A stretch of DNA of 64,000 nt from Streptomyces bungoensis (GTDB taxonomy: Bacteria > Actinomycetota > Actinomycetes > Streptomycetales > Streptomycetaceae), in the NCBI RefSeq assembly GCF_001514215.1, contig NZ_KQ948871.1, forward strand, positions 62,001 through 126,000. The letters run 5' to 3'. Shown piece after piece: positions 41,819 through 51,068 of this stretch. Under the pieces are notes generated by a model. The model saw nothing but the letters and a program-made list of their open reading frames with translations. It was not told the origin of the DNA and did no database searches. A program made the position numbers and the translations under genes. Each line of letters opens with the position of its first letter. The first letter of the stretch is position 1.

Positions 41819-43188
41819 GACGTCCGGCACCTCTCCACGAACCGACGGGCCACGCCGGGCTCGGACGCCCAGTGCGTGTGCAGATAACTCGCGTGCACGC
41901 CCCGCTGCACGAATCCCTCGACCCGCCGCACCGGGGTGCGCAGCCCCCAGGCGGGAGCGGCGCCGGCGCCCGGCTCGACGGCCGTGCGGTGGAACTCGTG
42001 GCCGCGCATCCGGGTGCCGGCGGCGGCCAGCACACTGTCCCCGACGGCCACGGCGTCCCGGTAGCCCAGGGTCAGCCGTTCCGTCATGCGCGCGGTGGCG
42101 TCCAGCACGCCGCACATGGGCCGCCCGTCCAGCTCCCGGCACAGGTACAGCAGCCCCGCGCACTCGGCGGCCACGGGGGCGCCGCTCAGCGCGAGCTCGG
42201 CGATGTCCTTGCGCAGCGACTCGTTCGCGGACAGGTCGCTCGCGTACACCTCCGGGAACCCGCCGCCGACGACCAGCCCCGCGGTGCCGTCGGGCAGCCG
42301 CTCGTCCCGCAGCGGATCGAAGGTGGCGACCTCGGCTCCGGCGGCGGCGAGCAGCTCGGCGTGCTCGGCGTAGGCGAAGGTGAACGCGGGACCGCCGGCC
42401 ACGGCGACCACGGGCGCCGGCTTCCCGCCCGGCCCGGCCGGGTGCCGGCCGGGCAGGTCGGGGGTCCAGGGGGCGGAGCCCCCCGGTACGGGACCGGCGG
42501 CGCGCGCGAGTGCTTCCAGCGCGTCCAGGTCACAGCCCCGCTCGACCTGCGCGGCCATCGCCCCGACGGAGTCGACCGCGTCGGCGTGCCGCTCGGCGAC
42601 CGGCACCAGCCCCAGGTGCCGCGACGGCGTGTCCACCGCGGCGACCCGCCGCAGCACCCCGAGGACCGGCACCCCGGCCGCGTCCAGCGCCTCCCGGAGC
42701 AGCTCCTCGTGACGGTCGGAGCCGACCTTGTTCAGGACGACGCCCCCGACCCGCACCCCCGGGTCCCAGGACGCGAACCCGTGCACCAGCGCCGCCACCG
42801 ACCGCGACTGCGACGACGCGTCCACCACGAGCACCACCGGCGCCCCCAGCAGCTTGGCCACCTGGGCGGTGGACGCCAGCTCGCCCTCCCCGGCCGCCCC
42901 GTCGTACAGGCCCATCACCCCCTCGACCACGGCCAGGTCGCAGCCCCGCGCCCCGTGCAGGAACAGCGGAGCGATCAGCTCCGGCCCGCACAGGTACGCG
43001 TCCAGGTTGCGCCCGACCCGCCCGGTCGCGAGCGCGTGGTACCCGGGGTCGATGTAGTCCGGCCCGACCTTGTGCGGGGACACGGCGAGCCCCCGCGCGG
43101 CGAACGCGGCCATCAGCCCCGTGGCGACGGTGGTCTTGCCACTGCCCGAGGAGGGCGCGGCGACGACCAGCCGGGGAACGGACGTCAC
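41815..43188 (-). CDS. cobB: Cobyrinate a,c-diamide synthase
   Basis: 457 residues. The N-terminal dethiobiotin-synthetase-like ATPase has APSSGSGKTT (11-20) and PHKVGPDYIDPGYH; the C-terminal class I glutamine amidotransferase has ECAGLLYL (nucleophile Cys) and the HEFHRT region. It amidates the a and c side chains. Start is the second of two adjacent GTG codons (43188), which overlaps the cobO stop. The linker between the domains (about residue 235) is encoded by a GC palindrome and is Pro/Gly rich. Confidence 0.92.
   Translation of the reverse strand: MTSVPRLVVAAPSSGSGKTTVATGLMAAFAARGLAVSPHKVGPDYIDPGYHALATGRVGRNLDAYLCGPELIAPLFLHGARGCDLAVVEGVMGLYDGAAGEGELASTAQVAKLLGAPVVLVVDASSQSRSVAALVHGFASWDPGVRVGGVVLNKVGSDRHEELLREALDAAGVPVLGVLRRVAAVDTPSRHLGLVPVAERHADAVDSVGAMAAQVERGCDLDALEALARAAGPVPGGSAPWTPDLPGRHPAGPGGKPAPVVAVAGGPAFTFAYAEHAELLAAAGAEVATFDPLRDERLPDGTAGLVVGGGFPEVYASDLSANESLRKDIAELALSGAPVAAECAGLLYLCRELDGRPMCGVLDATARMTERLTLGYRDAVAVGDSVLAAAGTRMRGHEFHRTAVEPGAGAAPAWGLRTPVRRVEGFVQRGVHASYLHTHWASEPGVARRFVERCRTS
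42466..42486. repeat. Palindromic element inside cobB linker
   Basis: GGGGGC (42469-42474) pairs with GCCCCC (42478-42483), extended by CC/GG ends, with a 3-base loop GGA. Together with the GGGGGTCC on its left it resembles the palindromic repeats scattered between Streptomyces genes, yet it lies in the coding sequence of cobB and reads PGGSAPWTPD on the minus strand. Confidence 0.5.
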
Positions 43189-43784
43189 CACTCGATGCCC
43201 CTCTGGCCCTTCTGGCCCGCGTCCATGGGGTGCTTCACCTTGGACATGTCGGTCACGAGGTCGGCGAAGTCCACCAGCTCGCCGGGGGCGTTGCGCCCGG
43301 TGATCACGACGTGCTGGGTCCCGGGCCGGTCCCGCAGCACCTCGATCACCTCGGCGGTGTCCACCCACCCCCAGTGCATCGGGTACGCGAACTCGTCCAG
43401 CACGTACAGCCGGTACGTCTGCGCCGCCAGGTCCCGCTTGACCTGCTCCCAGCCCTCGCGGGCCTTCTCCTCGTTGTCCATCTGGGCGTCCCGCTGGACC
43501 CAGGACCAGCCCTCGCCCATCTTGTGCCAGTCGACCGTGCCGCCCTCGCCGGAGGCGCCCAGCACACGCAGCGCGTTCTCCTCGCCGACCTTCCACTTGG
43601 CCGACTTCACGAACTGGAACACCCCGATCGGCCACCCCTGGTTCCAGGCCCGCAGCGCCAGCCCGAACGCGGCCGTGGACTTGCCCTTGCCGACGCCCGT
43701 GTGCACGACGACCAGCGGACGGTTCCGGCGCTGACGGGTCGTCAGCCCGTCGTCCGGTACGACGCTCGGCTGTCCCTGCGGCAT
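43185..43784 (-). CDS. cobO: Corrinoid adenosyltransferase (CobO type)
   Basis: 199 residues. P-loop GVGKGKS (30-36), VFQFVKSAKWKVGEE, VLDEFAYPMHWGWVD and VVITGRNAP are typical of CobA/BtuR/CobO, which transfers the adenosyl group from ATP to Co(I) corrinoids. ATG at 43784 shares its A with the preceding TAA stop. Confidence 0.95.
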   Translation of the reverse strand: MPQGQPSVVPDDGLTTRQRRNRPLVVVHTGVGKGKSTAAFGLALRAWNQGWPIGVFQFVKSAKWKVGEENALRVLGASGEGGTVDWHKMGEGWSWVQRDAQMDNEEKAREGWEQVKRDLAAQTYRLYVLDEFAYPMHWGWVDTAEVIEVLRDRPGTQHVVITGRNAPGELVDFADLVTDMSKVKHPMDAGQKGQRGIEW

Positions 43785-45889
43785 TACGCGGCCCTCCTGT
43801 CGCCCTGAACGTCCCGCACCAGCCCGGCGATCGAGTCGGCCCGCAGCTCCTGAAGCGTCACGGCCGTACCCCCCAGCTCACCCGCCAGCCGCCCCGCGAG
43901 GCCCAGCCGCACCGGCCCCGCCTCGCAGTCCACGACCACCGACGCGACCCCGTCGGCCGCGAACAGCCGCGCCGCACGCCCCGCCAGCGCCACCGGCTCG
44001 GTCCCACCCGTCGCCCGGCCACCACCCCGGCCGGAGGCTCCCCCAGAGCCGGAAGCCTGGGGGGACCCCCATCGCGCCGCCCCTCCACCGGTCGCCCGCC
44101 CGTCGGTCACCACCACGACCAGCGCCCGCCGCGCCGGGTCCCGCAGCCGCTCCAGGCGCAGCACCTCGTGCGCCCTGAGCAGCCCGGCCGCGAGCGGCGT
44201 ACGGCCACCGGTCGGCAGCGACTCCAGCCGGACGGCCGCCGCGTCCACCGACGAGGTCGGCGGCAGCGCGACCTCGGCCGAGGCGCCCCGGAAGGTCACC
44301 AGACCCACCTTGTCCCGCCGCTGGTAGGCGTCCAGCAGCAGCGACAGCACGGCACCCTTCACGGCGCCCATCCGCTGCCGCGCCGCCATCGAACCCGAGG
44401 CGTCCACCACGAACAGCACGAGGTTGCCCTCGCGGCCCTCCCGGGTCGCCTGCCGCAGATCGTCCCGGCGGACCACCAGTCCCGGCCCGGACCGGCCCCG
44501 CGCCCGCTGGTGCGGTGCGGCGGCCAGCACGGTCGCCGCGAGGTGCAGCCTGGTCAGCGCGCCCCGGGGCCGGCGGGCCCCGGTCGTGCGCCCGTGCTCG
44601 GTACGCGCCCGCGAGCGCCGGCCGGCGGCGCCCTCACCGACACCGGGCACGCTCAGCGCCTTGGGACGGAACGGCTGGGCGGCACGCGCGGCTGCCTGCT
44701 CCTGCGAACCGGACCCCTGCGGCTGCCCGCCCTCACCGGCCTCGGGTCGCGCGGCCGAGCCGCCGTCGCCCTCGGGACCGCCGCCGGGCGCGGGCCCGCC
44801 ACCGCCGCCAGGACCGTCGGGACCGGGATCGTCGTCTCCGCCGTCCCCGTCCTGCCCCTCACCGTCGCCGTCGCCTTCGCCGGAGAACTGCTCCAGCGTC
44901 TCGTCCAGCCTGTCCTCGTCCAGGCCCGGCGCGTCGAAGGGGTTGCGGCGCCTGCGGTGCGGCAGCGCCAGCAGGGCGGCCTGCCGCACGTCCTCGGCGA
45001 GCACGTCCGTGCGCCCCGCCCACGCGGCCAGCGCGGTCGCCGTACGCGCCATCACGATGTCGGCCCGCATGCCGTCCACCTCGAACGCGGCACAGGTCGC
45101 CGCGATCTGCCGCAGCGCCCCGTCACCCAGTCGCACCTGCGGCAGCAACTGCCGCGCCGCGACGATCCGCTGCCGTACGGCGGCCTCCTCGCCGGCCCAG
45201 CGCGCGGCGAAGCCGGCCGGGTCGTCGTCGTAGGCCAGCCTGCGCCGCACCACCTCGACCCGCTGGTCCGGCTCCCGCGAGGCGGCGACCTCCACGGTCA
45301 GCCCGAAGCGGTCCAGCAACTGCGGCCGCAGCTCGCCCTCCTCGGGGTTCATGGTGCCGACGAGCAGGAACTTCGAGGCGTGCCGCACGGAGACGCCCTC
45401 GCGCTCGACGTAGGAGGCGCCCATCGCCGCCGCGTCCAGCAGCAGGTCCACCAGGTGGTCGTGGAGGAGGTTGACCTCGTCGACGTACAGGATGCCCCGG
45501 TGCGCGTCGGCCAGCAGGCCCGGCTCGAAGGCCTTCACGCCCTCGGCGAGCGCCCGCTCGATGTCCAGGGCGCCGACCAGCCGGTCCTCGGAGGCGCCGA
45601 CGGGCAGCTCGACCATCCGCGCCGGGCGCGTCTCGAACGCCCCGGGCTCGTGCGGCCCGTCCGGGCAGGCGGGGTCGGGGGAGCCGGGATCGCAGGAGAA
45701 GCGGCAGCCGGAGACGACGTCCAGCTCGGGCATGAGCGCCGACAGGGCGCGCACCGCCGTGGACTTGGCGGTGCCCTTCTCGCCGCGCACCAGCACACCG
45801 CCGACCGCCGGGGATACGGCGTTCAGCAGCAGCGCGAGCCGCAGGTCGTCCTGGCCGACCACGGCCGTGAAAGGAAAGGGGGTGGTCAC
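43784..45889 (-). CDS. Cobalt/magnesium chelatase ChlI-ChlD fusion
   Basis: 701 residues: N-terminal AAA+ ATPase of ChlI type (Walker A GEKGTAKS at 36-43, Walker B LYVDEVNLL, NPEEGELRPQLLDRFGL), a Asp/Gly/Pro-rich acidic linker (about 335-420), and a C-terminal VWA domain with the MIDAS motif DASGSM (from residue 496). It should act as the ATPase partner of CobN, replacing separate CobS and CobT. GTG at 45889 overlaps the cobN stop. The VWA domain holds a Gly/Ser-rich insertion after VVVVTDGRAT that is encoded by a palindromic repeat. Confidence 0.9.
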   Translation of the reverse strand: MTTPFPFTAVVGQDDLRLALLLNAVSPAVGGVLVRGEKGTAKSTAVRALSALMPELDVVSGCRFSCDPGSPDPACPDGPHEPGAFETRPARMVELPVGASEDRLVGALDIERALAEGVKAFEPGLLADAHRGILYVDEVNLLHDHLVDLLLDAAAMGASYVEREGVSVRHASKFLLVGTMNPEEGELRPQLLDRFGLTVEVAASREPDQRVEVVRRRLAYDDDPAGFAARWAGEEAAVRQRIVAARQLLPQVRLGDGALRQIAATCAAFEVDGMRADIVMARTATALAAWAGRTDVLAEDVRQAALLALPHRRRRNPFDAPGLDEDRLDETLEQFSGEGDGDGEGQDGDGGDDDPGPDGPGGGGGPAPGGGPEGDGGSAARPEAGEGGQPQGSGSQEQAAARAAQPFRPKALSVPGVGEGAAGRRSRARTEHGRTTGARRPRGALTRLHLAATVLAAAPHQRARGRSGPGLVVRRDDLRQATREGREGNLVLFVVDASGSMAARQRMGAVKGAVLSLLLDAYQRRDKVGLVTFRGASAEVALPPTSSVDAAAVRLESLPTGGRTPLAAGLLRAHEVLRLERLRDPARRALVVVVTDGRATGGGAARWGSPQASGSGGASGRGGGRATGGTEPVALAGRAARLFAADGVASVVVDCEAGPVRLGLAGRLAGELGGTAVTLQELRADSIAGLVRDVQGDRRAA
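44038..44070. repeat. Palindromic element inside the chelatase VWA domain
   Basis: CCCCCAG (44040-44046) pairs with CTGGGGG (44057-44063), followed by GGGGACCCCC (44061-44070). It resembles, from memory, a palindrome frequent between Streptomyces genes, but lies within the coding sequence and keeps the frame, reading RWGSPQASGSGGASG on the minus strand. Confidence 0.55.
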
Positions 45890-48800
45890 TGGTCGTCGCC
45901 CTCCAAGTCGCCTTCCAGCTCCAGATAGGTGGCGCGCAGCCGCTCCAGCGTGTCCGCGTCCGGCTCGGCCCACAGCCCGCGGTCCGCCGCCTCCAGCAGG
46001 CGCTCGGTGATGCCGCGCAGCGCCCACGGGTTGGACGTGCGCATGAAGTCCCGGTTCTCCGGGTCGAAGACGTACTCCGCGCTGAGCTTCTCGTACATCC
46101 AGTCGTCGACCACGCCCGCCGTGGCGTCGTAGCCGAACAGGTAGTCCACGGTCGCCGCCATCTCGAAGGCGCCCTTGTACCCGTGCCGCCTCATGGCCGC
46201 CATCCAGCGCGGGTTCACCACCCGCGCGCGGAAGACCCGGTGGGTCTCCTCGCCCAGCGTCCGTGTCCGCACCTGGTCCGGGACGGCGGAATCCCCCACG
46301 TAGGCCTCGGGGTTGGCGCCGGTCAGGTGCCGGACCATGGCGACCATGCCGCCGTGGTACTGGAAGTAGTCGTCGGCGTCGACCAGGTCGTGCTCGCGCG
46401 TGTCGACGTTCTTCGCCGCCACCGCGATCCGCCGGAACGCCGTCTCCATGTCCCCGCGCGCCGCCCGCCCGTCCAGGCCCCGCCCGTAGGCGTAGCCGCC
46501 CCAGACGGCGTACACCTCGGCCAGGTCCGCGTCACTGCGCCAGTTGCGGGCGTCGATCAGCGGCAGCAGGCCCGCTCCGTACGCGCCCGGCTTCGAGCCG
46601 AAGATCCGGGCCGTGGCCCGCCGCCGGTCGCCGTGCCCGGCCGCGTCCTCCTCCACGTGCGCCCGCACGTAGTTGGACCCGGCCGGTTCGTCCAGCTCCG
46701 CCACCGCCCGCACCGCGTCGTCGATCAGCCCCACGACGTGCGGGAACGCGTCCCGGAAGAAACCGGAGATGCGCACCGTGACGTCGATGCGCGGCCGGCC
46801 CAGTTCGGGCAGGGGGATCACCTCGAAGCCGGTCACCCGGCGCGAGGCGTCGTCCCAGACCGGGCGGCAGCCCAGCAGGGCCAGGATCTCGGCGATGTCG
46901 TCGCCCTGGGTGCGCATCGCGGACGTGCCCCACACCGTGAGGCCGACGGACCGCGGGTACTCCCCGGTGTCCTGCAGGTAGCGGGCCACGAGCGAGTCGG
47001 CGAGCGACTGGCCGACCTCCCAGCTCAGCCGGGACGGAATGGCCTTGGGGTCCACGGAGTAGAAGTTGCGGCCCGTCGGCAGCACGTTCACCAGGCCGCG
47101 CGTCGGCGAGCCCGACGGGCCCGCCGGGACGTAACCGCCGTCCAGCGCCCGCAGGATGTGACCGATCTCGTCCGTGGTCCGGGCGAGCCGCGGCACGACC
47201 TCGTCGCACGCGAACTCCAGCACGGCGGCCGCGGCCGGGAGCTCGGTGCCGAGGACGTCCCGGAGGACGGCGGGGACGGCCGTGCGGTCCCACGCCCGGG
47301 CCTCCAGGCCCTCGGCGGCCCGCCGGCACAGCCGCTCCAGCAGGTCGATCGCGTCGGCGGCGGTCCGGGCCGGGCCGTCGACCAGGCCGGTCAGCTCCGC
47401 CGGCACCTTCACCGGGGCGCCCGGCTCGGCCAGCAACTCCTTCTCCACCAGCCCGAAATGCTCCGCGAGGCAGGCCCGCAGACCCGGCAGGGCGTTCGCC
47501 TGCCCGCCCCACACCTGGGACGCCCGCAGCACCGCCAGCACCAGGTTCACGCGCGGCTCGCCGACCGGACCGCCGCCGAGGACGTGCAGGCCGTCGCGGA
47601 TCTGCACGTCCTTGATCTCGCACAGGTAGCCGTCGATGTGCATGACGAACTCGTCGAACGCGTCGTCGTCCGGCTGCTCCGCCACGTGCAGGTCGTGGTG
47701 CAGCTCGGCGGCCTTGACCAGCGTCCAGATCTGCGCGCGCACCGCCGGTGCCTTCGCCGGGTCCAGGTCGGAGACGAGCGCGTACTCGTCCAGCAGCTGC
47801 TCCAGCTTGGCCAGGTCGCCGTAGGTGTCGGCGCGGGCCATCGGCGGCACGAGGTGGTCGACCACCGTGGCGTGCCCGCGCCGCTTGGCCTGCGTGCCCT
47901 CGCCGGGGTCGTTGACGATGAACGGGTAGACCAGCGGCAGGTCGCCGAGCACGGCGTCCGGGGCGCAGCCGCGCGACAGCCCCAGCCCCTTGCCGGGCAG
48001 CCACTCCATCGTGCCGTGCTTGCCCATGTGCACGATCGCGTCCGCGCGGAAGGTGTTCTCCAGCCACCGGTAGGCCGCCATGTAGTGGTGCGACGGCGGC
48101 ATGTCGGGGTCGTGGTAGATCGAGATCGGGTTCTCCCCGAAGCCGCGCGGCGGCTGGATCATGACGACGACGTTGCCGAACCGCAGGGACGCCAGCACGA
48201 TGTCGTCACCGTCGACGTACAGCGAGCCCGGCGGCTCGCCCCACGCCTCCAGCATGGCGCCCCTGAGGTCCGGATCGAGCCGGTCGAACCAGGCCCGGTA
48301 GTCGGCCAGCGGCACTCGCGCGGGCGCCGCGGCCAGCTGCTCCTCCGTGAGCCACTCGACGTCGTGGCCGCCCGCCGCGATGAGACGGTGGATCAGCTCG
48401 TCGCCGCCCTCCGGGTAGCCCTCGGCCGCGTACCCGGCGTCCCGCAGCGCGTCCAGCACCCGTACCGCCGAGGCGGGCGTGTCCAGGCCCACCGCGTTGC
48501 CGACCCGGGAGTGCTTGGTCGGGTAGGCGGTGAAGACCAGCGCGATCCTCTTCTCCGCGTTCGGCCGGTACCCCAGCCGCGCGTGCCGTACGGCGATCCC
48601 GGCGACCCGGGCGGCCCGCTCGGGGTCGGCGGCGTACACCGGGACGTCGTCCGGGCCCTGCTCCTTGAAGGAGAACGGCACCGTGACCAGCCGGCCGTCG
48701 AACTCGGGGATCGCGACCTGCATCGCCGCGTCCATGGGGGAGAGGGCGGCGTCCGACTCCGCCCAGGCGGCCCGCGAGGAGGTGAGGCAGAGCCCCTGCA

Positions 48801-49539
48801 GCACGGGCACGTCCAGGTCGGCGAGCGCCCCGATGTCCCAGGACTCGTCCTCGCCGCCGGCCGAGGCGTGCGAGGCGTGCGTGCCGCCGGCCGCGAGCAC
48901 GGTGGCGACCAGCGCGTCGGCCCGCCCCAGCAGCTCGTACAGGCCCGGGTCCGCGCCGCGCAGCGAACCGCAGTACACCGGCAGGGCGTTGGCGCCCAGT
49001 GCCTCCACGGCGTCGCAGAGGGTGTCCACGAAGGCGGTGTTGCCGCTCAGCTCGTGCGCCCGGTAGAACAGCACGCCCACGGTCGGCCGGCCGTCCCGGA
49101 GTTCGTAGGCGCCGTGGACGCCGTACTCCGGCATCTTCCGCGGCGCCTCGAACCCCTCGCCGGTCAGCAGGACGGTGTCCGACAGGAACCGGGACAGCTC
49201 CAGCAGGTTCTCCGGGCCGCCCTCGACCAGGTACTTCAGCGCCTCGGCCACGACACCGGCCGGCACGGTCGACTCGGCCATCAGCTCGGCGTCCGGCACG
49301 GCCTCGCCGCCCAGCAGCACGGCCGGGATCCCGGACGCCTTCAGCGCGGCCAGCCCGTCCTCCCAGGCGCGCTTGCCGCCCAGCAGGCGTACGACGGCGA
49401 GGTCCGCGCCGTCGAGCAGCCGCGGCAGGTCCTGCCGGACGTCCACCCGGGACGGGTTGCCGATGCGGTAGCCGGCGCCGCAGGACCGGGCCGCCAGCAG
49501 GTCCGTGTCGGCGGTCGACAACAACAACACTGTGCTCAT
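45886..49539 (-). CDS. cobN: Cobaltochelatase large subunit CobN
   Basis: 1217-residue catalytic subunit that inserts cobalt into hydrogenobyrinate a,c-diamide (late insertion). CobN/BchH landmarks include AYPTKHSRVGNAVGLDTPAS, DADAIVHMGKHGTMEWLPGKG, GLVNVLPTGRNFYSVDP and VWGTSAMRTQGDD. ATG at 49539 overlaps the cobQ stop (ATGA). Full length for the family. With the ChlI-ChlD fusion downstream it makes a complete late chelatase. Confidence 0.96.
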   Translation of the reverse strand: MSTVLLLSTADTDLLAARSCGAGYRIGNPSRVDVRQDLPRLLDGADLAVVRLLGGKRAWEDGLAALKASGIPAVLLGGEAVPDAELMAESTVPAGVVAEALKYLVEGGPENLLELSRFLSDTVLLTGEGFEAPRKMPEYGVHGAYELRDGRPTVGVLFYRAHELSGNTAFVDTLCDAVEALGANALPVYCGSLRGADPGLYELLGRADALVATVLAAGGTHASHASAGGEDESWDIGALADLDVPVLQGLCLTSSRAAWAESDAALSPMDAAMQVAIPEFDGRLVTVPFSFKEQGPDDVPVYAADPERAARVAGIAVRHARLGYRPNAEKRIALVFTAYPTKHSRVGNAVGLDTPASAVRVLDALRDAGYAAEGYPEGGDELIHRLIAAGGHDVEWLTEEQLAAAPARVPLADYRAWFDRLDPDLRGAMLEAWGEPPGSLYVDGDDIVLASLRFGNVVVMIQPPRGFGENPISIYHDPDMPPSHHYMAAYRWLENTFRADAIVHMGKHGTMEWLPGKGLGLSRGCAPDAVLGDLPLVYPFIVNDPGEGTQAKRRGHATVVDHLVPPMARADTYGDLAKLEQLLDEYALVSDLDPAKAPAVRAQIWTLVKAAELHHDLHVAEQPDDDAFDEFVMHIDGYLCEIKDVQIRDGLHVLGGGPVGEPRVNLVLAVLRASQVWGGQANALPGLRACLAEHFGLVEKELLAEPGAPVKVPAELTGLVDGPARTAADAIDLLERLCRRAAEGLEARAWDRTAVPAVLRDVLGTELPAAAAVLEFACDEVVPRLARTTDEIGHILRALDGGYVPAGPSGSPTRGLVNVLPTGRNFYSVDPKAIPSRLSWEVGQSLADSLVARYLQDTGEYPRSVGLTVWGTSAMRTQGDDIAEILALLGCRPVWDDASRRVTGFEVIPLPELGRPRIDVTVRISGFFRDAFPHVVGLIDDAVRAVAELDEPAGSNYVRAHVEEDAAGHGDRRRATARIFGSKPGAYGAGLLPLIDARNWRSDADLAEVYAVWGGYAYGRGLDGRAARGDMETAFRRIAVAAKNVDTREHDLVDADDYFQYHGGMVAMVRHLTGANPEAYVGDSAVPDQVRTRTLGEETHRVFRARVVNPRWMAAMRRHGYKGAFEMAATVDYLFGYDATAGVVDDWMYEKLSAEYVFDPENRDFMRTSNPWALRGITERLLEAADRGLWAEPDADTLERLRATYLELEGDLEGDDQ

Positions 49540-51068
49540 GCGGGCGCTCCCGGTGGGATGAAGGGCAGTCCTTGCGGCGCGCCGGACTCGATGAGCCGCC
49601 ACAGCGCGTCCGTGTCCGCGTGCTGTTCGATCAGGTCGCCGAGCCGGTCGAGCTGCTCCTCGCGCAGCGCGGCGAAGGAGGTGTCCGGTGCCGGGACGAA
49701 GCGGCGGCCCGCGGCGGCGGCCACCTCGCGCAGGAAGGCCCGGCGGAAGCCGTCCGACTCCAGCGAGCCGTGCCAGTGGGTGCCCCAGACGCCCCCGACC
49801 CGGCAGCCGTCGAGGCTGTGTCCCCCGTCATCGGAGATGAACGCGTCCCCGCCGTCGACCGTGGCCACCCCGTGGTGGATCTCGTAGCCCTCGACGCGCT
49901 CGCCGAGGGCCTGCCCGGTGGGCCGGGTGAGGGTCTTCTCGCGGGCGAACCGCACCCGCACGGGCAGCAGACCGAGCCCTTCGACCTCGCCGGCGCGCGA
50001 CTCGACCTCGTCCTCGATGCGCTCCCCGAGGATCTGGAAGCCGCCGCAGACACCGAGGACCGGGCGTCCTTCGGCGGCCCGCCGCACGAGGGCGTCCGCG
50101 AGCCCGCGCTCCCGCAGCCACCGCAGCGCCCGCACGGTGCCGCGCGTGCCCGGGATCACCACCAGGTCCGCGTCGGCCAGTTCCGCCGGGCGGTCCACGA
50201 ACCGCACCACGACGCCCGGCTCGGCGGCCAGCGCGTCCACGTCGGTGAAGTTGGACATCAGCGGGACCGCGCACACGGCGACCCGCAGCACGTCCTCCCC
50301 GACCGGCTCGGCGACCGCGGACTCCCGCACGGTGCCGCGCAGCGACACGCGCAGGCCGTCCTCCTCGTCGATGCCGAGCCCGTGCCGGAACGGCAGCACG
50401 CCGTAGGTGCGCCGCCCGGTGAGCCCGTGGAGCATGTCCAGGCCGGGCCGGAGCAGGGAGACGTCCCCCCGGAACTTGTTCACCAGATAACCGGCGACGA
50501 GTTCCTGGTCCTCCCGGGACAGCAGCGCCACCGTGCCGAAGAAGGAGGCGAAGACACCGCCCCGGTCGATGTCGCCGACGACGAGCACGGGCAGCCGCGC
50601 CTTGCGCGCGAGTCCCATGTTGACGATGTCGGTCCGCCGCAGGTTGATCTCCGCGGGCGAACCGGCCCCCTCGCAGATCACCGCGTCGTACGTGCTCCGC
50701 AACTCGGCCAGGCAGTCCAGCACGGTGCCGAGCAGCCGGTGCTGCCTGCCCCCGTGGTAGCCGCGCGCGCTCATCTCGCCCACCGGCCTGCCCAGCAGCA
50801 CCACCTGACTGCTCTGCTCGCCGCCCGGCTTGAGCAGCACGGGGTTCATCAGCGCGGTCGGCTCGGTCCGGCAGGCCTGGGCCTGCATCGCCTGGGCCCG
50901 GCCGATCTCGGCGCCCTCGCGGGTGACGAAGGAGTTGAGGGACATGTTCTGCGCCTTGAACGGCGCCACCTTCACGCCCTGGCGCACCAGCCACCGGCAG
51001 ATCCCGGCCGTCACGACGCTCTTGCCGGCGTCCGAGGTGGTGCCGGCGACGAGGAGACCCCCGTTCAC
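49536..51068 (-). CDS. cobQ: Cobyric acid synthase
   Basis: 510 residues. N-terminal GLLVAGTTSDAGKSVVTAGICRW ATPase motif and FKAQNMSLNSFVT; C-terminal glutamine amidotransferase with GVCGGFQILG (nucleophile Cys) and GTHWHGSLESD (His). It amidates side chains b, d, e and g. GTG at 51068 overlaps the cobD stop. Confidence 0.95.
   Translation of the reverse strand: MNGGLLVAGTTSDAGKSVVTAGICRWLVRQGVKVAPFKAQNMSLNSFVTREGAEIGRAQAMQAQACRTEPTALMNPVLLKPGGEQSSQVVLLGRPVGEMSARGYHGGRQHRLLGTVLDCLAELRSTYDAVICEGAGSPAEINLRRTDIVNMGLARKARLPVLVVGDIDRGGVFASFFGTVALLSREDQELVAGYLVNKFRGDVSLLRPGLDMLHGLTGRRTYGVLPFRHGLGIDEEDGLRVSLRGTVRESAVAEPVGEDVLRVAVCAVPLMSNFTDVDALAAEPGVVVRFVDRPAELADADLVVIPGTRGTVRALRWLRERGLADALVRRAAEGRPVLGVCGGFQILGERIEDEVESRAGEVEGLGLLPVRVRFAREKTLTRPTGQALGERVEGYEIHHGVATVDGGDAFISDDGGHSLDGCRVGGVWGTHWHGSLESDGFRRAFLREVAAAAGRRFVPAPDTSFAALREEQLDRLGDLIEQHADTDALWRLIESGAPQGLPFIPPGAPA

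Noticed and set aside
45886..49887. 1234-codon plus-strand open frame opposite cobN
   Set aside because: Mirror frame of a well conserved gene; composition is Arg/His/Gln-rich with no recognisable domain.
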